Origin: Sulfurovum sp.
GTDB taxonomy: Bacteria; Campylobacterota; Campylobacteria; Campylobacterales; Sulfurovaceae
NCBI GenBank assembly: GCA_020525365.1
Contig: JAIZOF010000001.1
Location: 340,381 to 404,380 of the forward strand
Direction: 5' to 3'
Length of the DNA: 64,000 nucleotides
How positions within the stretch are numbered: the stretch's first letter is position 1; every line of letters starts with the position of its first letter. Shown in pieces: positions 26,979-36,669 of this stretch. Below the pieces are notes generated by a model. The model did not search any database. It was not told where the DNA came from and saw nothing but the letters and a program-made list of their open reading frames with translations. Position numbers and translations under genes: made by a program.

Positions 26979-29900
26979 ATGAAACAAAGATTGATTTCTA
27001 TCATACTTCAGGCAGTAGTATTGTTTTTGCTAGGTAGTCAATCAGCTTTGGCTGTACTGCCTTTGCCAGAGGGTTTTAAGAAAGTATTGACAGAACAAGA
27101 CTTAGGCGAAGTTGTAGGAAGGGGTGCATTTAAAACAGTTCGTAGAGTGAAAGGATTTGATGATTATGTTGTTACCTATTTTACGGATCCAGCAGAACCC
27201 CGGCAACGGAAATTACTCAAAGAAGAAGTTGACTTTTTAGATAACGTACGTACCAGAGGTATACGAACGGTAGAGATTTATGGCATGGTTACAGTAAAAG
27301 GTAAACCTGGTTATGTGATGCAATATGTTCCTGATGCCAAACTTATAAGATTTGAACCTGATCGGTCATATGTAGTTGGAGACGAAATAACCCTCAACCG
27401 TTTGAATCAAAATACCTTAGATGATATAAATTTACTTTATAATGCTCTTAATCAAGATCAAGTATTTTCGGTAGGAGACTTGCAGTTTCTATTGGCTAAG
27501 GATGGTCACCTGTATTTAAATGATCCCGAACATTGGAGTGGTGTCAGGTCGGAGAATTTTCAAACAATAGCACATATAACTTCTCTTATTTTTAAGAAAT
27601 TATATAACAAAGATTTACCATTTCCTACAGCTAAAAATCGATTTTTAAAAATGGATGAGTATGAAACTTATGCCATAGGAGCTGGAAATGAAAAAAGTAT
27701 TCATGAAATTAAAAGTAATAACGATTATGTTGTAGCAATTCCACATATTTTAGGTTTAGGGAAAGATAGGCTTGCCCGTTTTCAGGAAATTTTAGACTTA
27801 TTAGATGAAATTAAAAGTTATGGTATCGATACGGTACAGCATTATGGATTAGTGGGTGTCGAAACTCCAGAAGGGATAAAAGTTGGAACTATCATGGAGA
27901 ACATTAGGGATGGTATCGTAGTCTTTGATAATTATTCTATTAGAGAGGATAATCAAGCACTTGTAAGATTAAATGAAAATACTTTACGTGATCTGCAAAA
28001 AGTTGAACAAGTAATGAATAGTAATCCAAATTTTGTTATTGATGATCAACAATTTTTGTTAAAAAGAGATGGTCATTTGGTTGTGATTGATCCAGAGGTT
28101 TTGGATCGAGAAGAACTTCAGTCAATGCCAGAACTACTTAAGAGCCTTAGGGACTCGGCACAAAAAAATATTGATAGTATAAAAAAAATTACCCAAGAAC
28201 AAATGACACTTAGGGATACCGCAGGAATACCTGAAGGTGACGCTATTGAAATACCTAAAAAAGTAATATTCACATGGATTGGTGGTAAACCTAAAACCTA
28301 TAAAGGAGATAGAATTACCCCAGCAATATGGGCAGATTTAGATGCAGATATTCCTGTTGAACTCTATTATGATCCGGAGAATATGTATGTTGGGCTGCTT
28401 AAAAGAATGATTCAAAAGGTAGCTTTAGAGAATGTTGCTCCTGACACTGCAGCAAAGATTGAAGTGAATGATATATTATCGCAAGAGACTAAGCTTGAAA
28501 TGCAATTTGCAGATTATGTAAAAGAACATGGCTTAACAGATGAAGTGAGGCTTCAATTTATGAAAAAAGTTTTAGGTATTCATCCTAGTAAAGTAAGCAA
28601 AGAGACTGAAGCAATTAGAAGATATTGGGAACAAGATTTTGTACAAGAGAACCCAAAGGTCACACTACGCAATATTCAAGATTTATTTGCATCACAAGAT
28701 ACACGAGTGCAACAACTCAAGGGTGTCTACGAAAAAGCACTTACATACAAGGGGGGAGATTTAGCATCAGCTTCTGATGTGGCGAAAATATTGGTACTCA
28801 AAAAAGAGGGTGGATTATTTGTCGATCATGATATATTTCCTAAAAAAGGGAAAACACTACAAAGTCTATTTGCTTTCATGAATACCAATCCTGGTAGTGT
28901 TTACTTATCTGAACCAAAGAGATTTAGCTTTGAAGATAATCATGTAGTAAGTACGTTAAAAAATAGTGATTTTACAAATAGTATGATGGATATAATGATT
29001 CAAGGGCATATTCAACTATCTGGTGACTCTTTTGCTATGCTTGCATATGAGAGAGGAATATTTTCTCAGCATACCTCATTGGCTTCAACTGGTCCACTTC
29101 TGTTGGAAAATAAAAGATATCTAGACCAATTTCTAGAAGAGATTCCACATGAGCGCAGAGAAGATTTTTCTCCATATGAATATTATGGGGAATCTAAACA
29201 GCAAGTAGTTGTTGTTAAAAGTGACTTAAGCAGAGATATCAAACAAACGATAGTAGACTCCATCAGATCTACTATAGAGAACGCAGGACTTGATGGGTTG
29301 GGCTTTTTAAAAATATTTACATTGAATCCTGATGGCAGGCTGCAGTGTGTCTTCAGAAATGAGCCAGAGAATTTTGGACTTAATAAAAGAAATATAGATA
29401 TGTATATATTTGGAGATCGACCTTTTATTAACAAGGCATCACGAGCCCTAGCAGGTAAAATAATGTCATTAAAAAATAAACTAAATTGGCACACACATCC
29501 TGAAGCAGACCTTGAAAATAAATTCCAAGAAATACTCTCTCTTTCTGATGCACAAGGGGCTCAAGGTGGAGAGCCTGCTGCCATACCCAAGGGTGGCTTA
29601 TTTGGAAAACATAGAGAGGAGTATGTTAAAGAGATAGAGAAGGGTTTGTTGTCAGGAGATTTAACTTATGAGTCATTAAGTACATACCAAAGACTTCTTG
29701 CTGATAGATACATAACAGGACTACCCACAAGTACAAACAATGTATTTGAAGATACTAAGAACTTTAATGTATTTGAGCTAGAAAAGAATATGAAAAAACA
29801 GCTTAAAGCCAATGAAGCATTGATAGCACTTGTAAAAGAGTGGAAAGAAAAATCTGTAGTATTTCTAGAATCTCAAGGCTTAGACCCTAAACAGTGGATA

Positions 29901-32900
29901 CCTCTAACAAAAGAGACAGTTAAGTTGGAAAATGGCAACTATCAAATCAAATATCTCAAAAAAGCATCAAACAGTAGCATAGAAGAGAAGATAGAGACAT
30001 TTGAAGTTAGTGATGATATACATTTAAGACTAAAAATGCAAATAGAGGAGATGGCAACACTGGATATCTCCTTAAAGGGCTTAGGAGAAGGGGCTACCTC
30101 TAGAGGCATAGGACAAGCTGGCATGGGATTGGCCATGGGAATTCAAGCCTTAGTACACAGCACTAGTGAACACTGGTGGGGAAATAAAGAGCTTAAGGGG
30201 ATCTATTTTAACGCACTTAGAGCACAATTGGTTGTAAATTTAACCCAAGCAGTCTTGTCGGTTCCTATGACAGTCTTAGAGATTGTAGGCATATATAGAG
30301 AGCTCATAGGAAGTGTAATACCAAGAACATTTAGTAGCATATTTGATATTGAAGGTGCTATTAATATAGGTTTTTCGATAGCAAATTTAGTCCTAGATTC
30401 CATACAGTTTAGCAGTGCTACAACACCACAACAAAAGGTATATTCTGGCGTTATGGTAGGCTTTGATACTGCAGCATTAGGACTAGGATTAGTAGCAATT
30501 GGGCTAGGCGTAGCAGGTATCTCAACAGCATCTGCGGTAGCGGGAGAGTTTATAGGTCCTATTATAGCTACTGGTTTTGGTGTAGCAATATTGGCACAAG
30601 GTTACCAAGCTAGGCTAGATGAAGCTGAAGCGATAGCCACTTTTTTTACAGACAGAAGAGATGAGTATTTTGCAACAAATATTGTAGATCTCAATGATAG
30701 TAATCGCTCCCAAACCTATCAATATACAGGCATTTCTGTGCCCATAAAAAGTATTGATTTCAAGTCAGGCATGATTTACCTAGAGCCATTTTATGTCTAT
30801 GATTCTAAATATTATAATCAAGGACCTCATGGTGTGCATAAATGTGCATATTATAACCGTTATGATGCTGCCCACAGAACACCACAACAAAAACAAGATG
30901 ATGCTATTAATGCTATAGATGTATGGAGGAAGTATTCGCAAGGAATGGAGACAAAATATAGTAGTCAAACACCAGTTAATATTGCACGGTTAACTACAAA
31001 ACTATTTGACCCTAGTCTTAGTCATATTTTTGTGTTGCCATCTATCGCACCTTATTATGTTGCCTATAGATATAAACTAGTGAGTTTTTCCTCTACAGAT
31101 CATGCTTTAAAATATGTAAGACCATTTAATGAATTTGGTGCTGATTATAATCCTGGAGATAGTGTGGATCAGGCATGGAGTAAACTAGAGATAGTAAAGT
31201 CTTTAAAGTCACATGATATGTATATTATGCTAGATGATGCTAATAGAACATTGGTGCAACCCAAGGCAGACCATCTCTCACAAGGAGTATTAAACTATAG
31301 GATATTTGGTCCTAGTAGTAAGTTTAACCATAAACGAAGAATAGATATTGTCTCTAATGCCTCCAAAGGTGGCAAGAATAATCATTTTTTTATCTATAGA
31401 GGTAGAAACCAAGACTTTGTCATATCAGGACTAAAAGGATTACCAGAGTATAAAGGAGTAGAGCATTTTGATATCAATTTAGATATTGGTACGCCCTACG
31501 AAGGCACCATTCCAAATGTAGGACACATGCATTTTAAAGTAGGTGATGATCATATCTACATAAGTACTATACCACAGACGAGTAATGGTGTTAATGTAAA
31601 TATATATTTTGTAAGTGATGGCAGTACCTACAAAGTAGTGGGAGACTCCTATGAGAACATTGGCAGTGAATTTAATATAACTAGCTTCCATGGGGATATT
31701 ATTCAAAAAAAACAGTTTTTAGAGCAACATACACTGCCAAACAGCATTGTTCATGTGGGTAACCTAATGAAACTCAAAGAGGCAGACAATGTATATGGTG
31801 TGCCTACATGGTTTGCCCATAATAGCAATATGCTTATCTATCCGCAACTCTCTAGAAGTAACAAAGATCATGATATAGAGCTTCTAAAATTGACACAAGA
31901 TAAGAATGAGACAAGAGCTTACTTTATGGACCATTCAAGCAAAAAAGTGTTTTCAAATCTAGTTGATCAAAATATAACACACTCTATAGTATATAGCGAA
32001 GTGACCAAAAGGCTATATTTTGATAGCAAACACAGTGGTGATATTGTAGATGCGTTTGTCTCCTATGCCAATATACTGATGGCATATACACAAAATGGAT
32101 ACTTATATAGTTTAATCAAAGATAAAAATGATACCCAAGTCTATTCCATTATAGGTTTAAATTATGATACCTACACCAATTCTGGTAAAATATTTTTAGA
32201 TCTTAACAGTTCACTTGATGCTATGGTTAAATCATTTAAAGATAACAATATCACTCTTTTAAAACAAAATTTTATAGAAATTACAAGAGCGTTTAATAAA
32301 GATGATACCTCTAGAAGCTATTGGTATGATTTGCGTAAAAATCAATTTACCTATAAGAATGGCTCATATAAGCAACATGAAAATAACAATATACTTGTAG
32401 ATATATTTGACCATTATGGCTTAATATATAATGGGGAGTCAAAAAGACTGTATATGACACCCATTGTAAGTTATGATGATGTCATCTCGCAAAATACTCA
32501 GACATTTACAGAAAAAGAGATTTTGACCAATATAAAAAACTGTTTAGACCATTTTAGATACGAAGGTAATGGTATCTTTTATGGATCAACGTGTTCTCAT
32601 CAGAAAGTTTTTAGGGCAGAAAATGGTCTTGGTCAATACAGAAGATATCAAATTGCTATGAATGGTAGTTTTAATGATACATTTTTAGTTACCTCAAAAA
32701 CAATAGCATTGTACCCACAATTTATGATTCCCAATGGTCAAAATACTCTAGAGTATCTTAGAGGATTGATTTACGATACCCAGATCACATTAGATGCCAG
32801 TACAGAGTACTTGCCTTGGTTTAAGGACAAAGATCACTTTAAATTTTATGTGATACCAGATCAAAATGGTTCATTTAAATATGGGGCTCAATTTTATGTA

Positions 32901-35900
32901 GGGACTGACGATAATGGTTTAGGAAAATATGCTGATAGAAACTATACATATGTAGGGTACGACAAGAGCGAATGGAGAGGATATGTATTTAAAAAAGATA
33001 CAAAGGAGTTAATAGAGATACATCATCTAAATGATATTACAAGCATACAGCCCTTACAAAGTATTCAAGCTTATAGAACCAGTATACTCCTTGAACTTAT
33101 AGATAAAAACAGCACACAGGAGAGTGAATTGGTTGTGCCCTATATAGACAATAGGAAACTGCTGAGTATTGTGGCAAAAGATAAAAGTAAAATAATATTT
33201 AAAGATGGCTTGAAAGATTATAGTCTGTCAACTGATATCAATATAGATTTAAGTGAGATAAATAGCACTATAGCCAGTAGCCTAGAGATTAATGCTGCAT
33301 TTGGAGATAACGTAGAGATAAGAGACTCTTATTTTGGAAAAGTACTTACAATAAAAGAGGGAAATACCAGTAAAGGAAGTATCTTTTTGTCAGGCTTTAG
33401 GCCTTCTTCTGAAGTTAATGGAAGCGATACAAAGAGTTCAGCAATACACATTGCACTTAAGCTTAAAAGCGGTATTACCAAAACAATAAAAGGTTACATT
33501 CGACCAGATAAAGATATTGTATCTACAAAGTATCATCAGCTTTATGAAGATAGCCTAAGAGTTAAACTAAAAGAGCAGATGGGTCATATTATTGTATCTA
33601 ACAAGATGCAGTTAGCTACAAATGATAGATTGAATAGCCTACAGTTAGTAGATGACAATAACACTATTTATTACATAAGCAATAAGATTAAAACCATAGG
33701 AAAAGACTATTTGATAGCACTAAAACCTACAGACAGCAATAAATCCAATGTATATGTCTATTTACAATATCACATACAAACTGGTTATGATATTAATATT
33801 CTAGGCAATGATGATCGTATTGTTGGGCACCTTGCGAAACTTCAATACAATACCGATACAGAAAAGAGATATCGTACGATAGATTTAACTTTACAAGGAA
33901 CACCCAATAAAAACTATCCAGTATGTTTTTATACAGATGCTAACTATCTTGGCAATAAACACTGCATTAAATACAATACCTATGCCTCTTATCTGTTTAT
34001 ACCTTTTGATAACAATATCTCTTCCATTCAATTTTCACAAGAGATGCGTAATCTTTATGTAAGGGTATACACGGGCGAAGGGTTTATGACACATACTACG
34101 CGTTATAGTACAAGCCATCCTGTGCTGCATTTTCCTTTTGATAACAATATTTCATCATTTGTAGTGTCTAATGACAATATCACAAAATTACCATTTGGAA
34201 CTAAAATATTAGATGAACCCAATGCCAACTACCCTGTCTGTCTATATGATGATAGCAATACTACAAGGGTTTGTTATACACAAGGCTCTCATCTGGTAGA
34301 AAATAATAATGCTACACTGCACAGGATTAGTGTGTATGGTGATTGGCAGATTAGGCTTTATGGAAACAAGAACCCTTTTATTTTTAACACATCCAAGAAT
34401 CTAACGTCTGGAGTAAACTATGGGGTTATTCGTAATGCTCCTATACAATATATCACTGTTAAAAGACCAGATCCATTGGTTTTACTAAATAGATACTTTA
34501 TGGATACCTCTTTACGCTATACATCATTTCAAGATGCACCGTTTAATAAGATTGATACGGGGATTTATTTGCCTCAGGGTATCAATAAAATAAAACTAAC
34601 ATATAATCATCATGCAATAGAAGTGACTCCTGTTGTGCTAGGGGATGATTATTTGGTTAAAATTGCTAACTTCAACAGTAGCAATAAAATATTGGAGTTG
34701 TACTTTAAAAAAACATTATTGGGCTACACTTTATATTTTTATGGCTCACAAGATATTTTAAATACTATTAGTACACTAAAAATTGAATATATCAAAAATA
34801 ATATCCACTATTACATAGGAAGTGTTGTTGCTAAAAATACCATACGCAACAATCCATATGCCAATACTTTACAAATATTTACATCGGCATTTGGTTCTGG
34901 ATGTATCGCAAATGTTCAAGGCTATGCACAAAGACAATCTTGTAATCCTTTAAATACAAACCAATTCTTAACGTATACGGAAAATCATACACTAAGAAAT
35001 CCTTCTACCAATAAATGCCTAACAGTTCTTTCAGATAGTAGTGGTTCAAAAATAGTCTATGCCCAGTGCCATGACCATAACCAGACACAAACTTTTCTTT
35101 ATAATAGCACTACAAAGCAATTTTTACATGCTGCTTCTCGTCAGTGTTTGGATATTGATGGGGACAATAAAAAAGATATTATTCTATATGGTTGTCATGG
35201 TAGTGCAAGTCAACAATTTGATATGCATGAAATATCACAAAAGATAGACGAATATAATATGACAAATGAAGTACCATTGGTATCTATTGACTATGCTACT
35301 CAAGCCAATAGGGGAACAGTTTATTTTATAGTACCAGAGCAATCAAAGGCACGAGGACCAACCCATAAGGTCTGGTATCAAAATGGTGTTAGTGAAATTG
35401 ATATATTGGTATTAGATAACAATCGCACATACCATACAGCCAAACTCTTTGCCCAAAGATCAACAAGAGATTGTGGTACATGCAGGATGAATAGTGCTGC
35501 CAGCTGCCAAACAGGAAATTTTAGTTATTTAAAGGTACGATTTGATAGGCTGGCTAATGCACACTTGCCTTCGGGAATATATGAAGGATCATTTTATATA
35601 TTAGCCAAGGGATGGCACGATACCTCATATACGCAAACAATACAGGTTAGTATAGAGCTCAATTTAACCAATATAGCTTTTAACAAACCAACGCAACAAT
35701 CAAGCACCCATCACCATGATTTTCATCCAAGCAGTATGAAGGCAGTAGATGGCAATATAGATGGAAACTTTAATGCTAAATCAACGACCCATACTAATAG
35801 AGATAATCATGCTTGGTGGCAAGTAGATTTGCAGAGGCATTACACTATTGATAAAATTAAAATTTACAATAGAACTGATTGTTGTTCTGATAGGTTAAAT

Positions 35901-36587
35901 AATGCTAAAGTATTCATATCAGACATACCATTTGGAAATGATAGTCTACAAGGGGCACAAGATAAAGCCAAATGGAGTGGAAGTATTACTCAGGCACAGT
36001 CTATCAATACATTAGATGTAAATAATACTGAAGGAAGATATGTAAGAGTGCAGCTAGAAGGCAGGAACTATCTCTCTTTGGCTGAAGTTCAAGTGTTTGG
36101 TAAAAAAGCTGCAAATATACTTCATTCTGTAGGAATGCCAAAAGAGTATCGTATTATAACTGTCACCAAAACAAATCCAGACCAAACGATGAATAATCTC
36201 AAAACAATCTCAGCATTATGGGCATCAGAAGTACGCATCACTTCAGCAAACCTCACCAAGATAGAAGCGCCAAGAGGATTTAGTTCAGGAGACAATATAT
36301 GGTTTAATTTTTATGAAGACAATAATCGTCCAATGTTTCCGTATAAAGCTATTAGAGGTGTTCGCATACGCATCACAGAAGATCAAAATACATTTAAATT
36401 TCAACAAACATCTGCTGCATATAAAGTTTTAGAAACCCAAGAAGAGTATAGTAGTTTACTAGAACGGTCAGGAGGAAAAACCATAAACCCTTATCTTGTT
36501 AATCTTGAAACTAATCGTACAGGTCTTATTATGATGGAGGAGACTATAGGTAATGTTGTTAAGGATATCTCTTTAGAGTTTCGTTGA
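26979..36587 (+). CDS. Giant secreted TcdA/TcdB-like glycosyltransferase toxin with kinase-like and carbohydrate-binding modules
   Basis: A 3202-residue protein. Residues 1-26 are a Sec signal ending ALA. Residues about 33-205 and 225-400 are two kinase-like modules (first: VGRGAFKTVRRV, later GYVMQYV and LYLNDPEHW). Residues about 423-800 are a GT44 glycosyltransferase domain as in large clostridial toxins: IPKKVIFTWIGGK with Trp433, and SASDVAKILVLKKEGGLFV leading into DHD at 616-618, the metal/UDP-sugar DxD. Residues about 1035-1210 are a long Gly/Ala-rich hydrophobic, pore-like region. Residues 1230-2290 are beta-rich and unassigned. About 2310-2480 resembles beta/gamma-crystallin (two DNNISS clamps at 2344 and 2388), about 2637-2750 is a ricin-type lectin, about 2899-3044 a discoidin/F5-8C fold. 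No autoprotease or adjacent secretion genes are seen. The target could be animals, protists or other microbes. Confidence 0.85.
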   Translation: MKQRLISIILQAVVLFLLGSQSALAVLPLPEGFKKVLTEQDLGEVVGRGAFKTVRRVKGFDDYVVTYFTDPAEPRQRKLLKEEVDFLDNVRTRGIRTVEIYGMVTVKGKPGYVMQYVPDAKLIRFEPDRSYVVGDEITLNRLNQNTLDDINLLYNALNQDQVFSVGDLQFLLAKDGHLYLNDPEHWSGVRSENFQTIAHITSLIFKKLYNKDLPFPTAKNRFLKMDEYETYAIGAGNEKSIHEIKSNNDYVVAIPHILGLGKDRLARFQEILDLLDEIKSYGIDTVQHYGLVGVETPEGIKVGTIMENIRDGIVVFDNYSIREDNQALVRLNENTLRDLQKVEQVMNSNPNFVIDDQQFLLKRDGHLVVIDPEVLDREELQSMPELLKSLRDSAQKNIDSIKKITQEQMTLRDTAGIPEGDAIEIPKKVIFTWIGGKPKTYKGDRITPAIWADLDADIPVELYYDPENMYVGLLKRMIQKVALENVAPDTAAKIEVNDILSQETKLEMQFADYVKEHGLTDEVRLQFMKKVLGIHPSKVSKETEAIRRYWEQDFVQENPKVTLRNIQDLFASQDTRVQQLKGVYEKALTYKGGDLASASDVAKILVLKKEGGLFVDHDIFPKKGKTLQSLFAFMNTNPGSVYLSEPKRFSFEDNHVVSTLKNSDFTNSMMDIMIQGHIQLSGDSFAMLAYERGIFSQHTSLASTGPLLLENKRYLDQFLEEIPHERREDFSPYEYYGESKQQVVVVKSDLSRDIKQTIVDSIRSTIENAGLDGLGFLKIFTLNPDGRLQCVFRNEPENFGLNKRNIDMYIFGDRPFINKASRALAGKIMSLKNKLNWHTHPEADLENKFQEILSLSDAQGAQGGEPAAIPKGGLFGKHREEYVKEIEKGLLSGDLTYESLSTYQRLLADRYITGLPTSTNNVFEDTKNFNVFELEKNMKKQLKANEALIALVKEWKEKSVVFLESQGLDPKQWIPLTKETVKLENGNYQIKYLKKASNSSIEEKIETFEVSDDIHLRLKMQIEEMATLDISLKGLGEGATSRGIGQAGMGLAMGIQALVHSTSEHWWGNKELKGIYFNALRAQLVVNLTQAVLSVPMTVLEIVGIYRELIGSVIPRTFSSIFDIEGAINIGFSIANLVLDSIQFSSATTPQQKVYSGVMVGFDTAALGLGLVAIGLGVAGISTASAVAGEFIGPIIATGFGVAILAQGYQARLDEAEAIATFFTDRRDEYFATNIVDLNDSNRSQTYQYTGISVPIKSIDFKSGMIYLEPFYVYDSKYYNQGPHGVHKCAYYNRYDAAHRTPQQKQDDAINAIDVWRKYSQGMETKYSSQTPVNIARLTTKLFDPSLSHIFVLPSIAPYYVAYRYKLVSFSSTDHALKYVRPFNEFGADYNPGDSVDQAWSKLEIVKSLKSHDMYIMLDDANRTLVQPKADHLSQGVLNYRIFGPSSKFNHKRRIDIVSNASKGGKNNHFFIYRGRNQDFVISGLKGLPEYKGVEHFDINLDIGTPYEGTIPNVGHMHFKVGDDHIYISTIPQTSNGVNVNIYFVSDGSTYKVVGDSYENIGSEFNITSFHGDIIQKKQFLEQHTLPNSIVHVGNLMKLKEADNVYGVPTWFAHNSNMLIYPQLSRSNKDHDIELLKLTQDKNETRAYFMDHSSKKVFSNLVDQNITHSIVYSEVTKRLYFDSKHSGDIVDAFVSYANILMAYTQNGYLYSLIKDKNDTQVYSIIGLNYDTYTNSGKIFLDLNSSLDAMVKSFKDNNITLLKQNFIEITRAFNKDDTSRSYWYDLRKNQFTYKNGSYKQHENNNILVDIFDHYGLIYNGESKRLYMTPIVSYDDVISQNTQTFTEKEILTNIKNCLDHFRYEGNGIFYGSTCSHQKVFRAENGLGQYRRYQIAMNGSFNDTFLVTSKTIALYPQFMIPNGQNTLEYLRGLIYDTQITLDASTEYLPWFKDKDHFKFYVIPDQNGSFKYGAQFYVGTDDNGLGKYADRNYTYVGYDKSEWRGYVFKKDTKELIEIHHLNDITSIQPLQSIQAYRTSILLELIDKNSTQESELVVPYIDNRKLLSIVAKDKSKIIFKDGLKDYSLSTDINIDLSEINSTIASSLEINAAFGDNVEIRDSYFGKVLTIKEGNTSKGSIFLSGFRPSSEVNGSDTKSSAIHIALKLKSGITKTIKGYIRPDKDIVSTKYHQLYEDSLRVKLKEQMGHIIVSNKMQLATNDRLNSLQLVDDNNTIYYISNKIKTIGKDYLIALKPTDSNKSNVYVYLQYHIQTGYDINILGNDDRIVGHLAKLQYNTDTEKRYRTIDLTLQGTPNKNYPVCFYTDANYLGNKHCIKYNTYASYLFIPFDNNISSIQFSQEMRNLYVRVYTGEGFMTHTTRYSTSHPVLHFPFDNNISSFVVSNDNITKLPFGTKILDEPNANYPVCLYDDSNTTRVCYTQGSHLVENNNATLHRISVYGDWQIRLYGNKNPFIFNTSKNLTSGVNYGVIRNAPIQYITVKRPDPLVLLNRYFMDTSLRYTSFQDAPFNKIDTGIYLPQGINKIKLTYNHHAIEVTPVVLGDDYLVKIANFNSSNKILELYFKKTLLGYTLYFYGSQDILNTISTLKIEYIKNNIHYYIGSVVAKNTIRNNPYANTLQIFTSAFGSGCIANVQGYAQRQSCNPLNTNQFLTYTENHTLRNPSTNKCLTVLSDSSGSKIVYAQCHDHNQTQTFLYNSTTKQFLHAASRQCLDIDGDNKKDIILYGCHGSASQQFDMHEISQKIDEYNMTNEVPLVSIDYATQANRGTVYFIVPEQSKARGPTHKVWYQNGVSEIDILVLDNNRTYHTAKLFAQRSTRDCGTCRMNSAASCQTGNFSYLKVRFDRLANAHLPSGIYEGSFYILAKGWHDTSYTQTIQVSIELNLTNIAFNKPTQQSSTHHHDFHPSSMKAVDGNIDGNFNAKSTTHTNRDNHAWWQVDLQRHYTIDKIKIYNRTDCCSDRLNNAKVFISDIPFGNDSLQGAQDKAKWSGSITQAQSINTLDVNNTEGRYVRVQLEGRNYLSLAEVQVFGKKAANILHSVGMPKEYRIITVTKTNPDQTMNNLKTISALWASEVRITSANLTKIEAPRGFSSGDNIWFNFYEDNNRPMFPYKAIRGVRIRITEDQNTFKFQQTSAAYKVLETQEEYSSLLERSGGKTINPYLVNLETNRTGLIMMEETIGNVVKDISLEFR

Positions 36588-36669
36588 GTGGGTGTAGATG
36601 ATGGTATGTTGTGATTTTCTTGGAAATTTTACTTACTATTGTAGAATTTAAAGTTTCTCTAAAGCTATT

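Noticed and set aside
26979-36587. A YopT-like C58 cysteine protease as in lymphostatin
   Set aside because: I could not find a convincing Cys-His-Asp arrangement after the glycosyltransferase, so I do not claim it.
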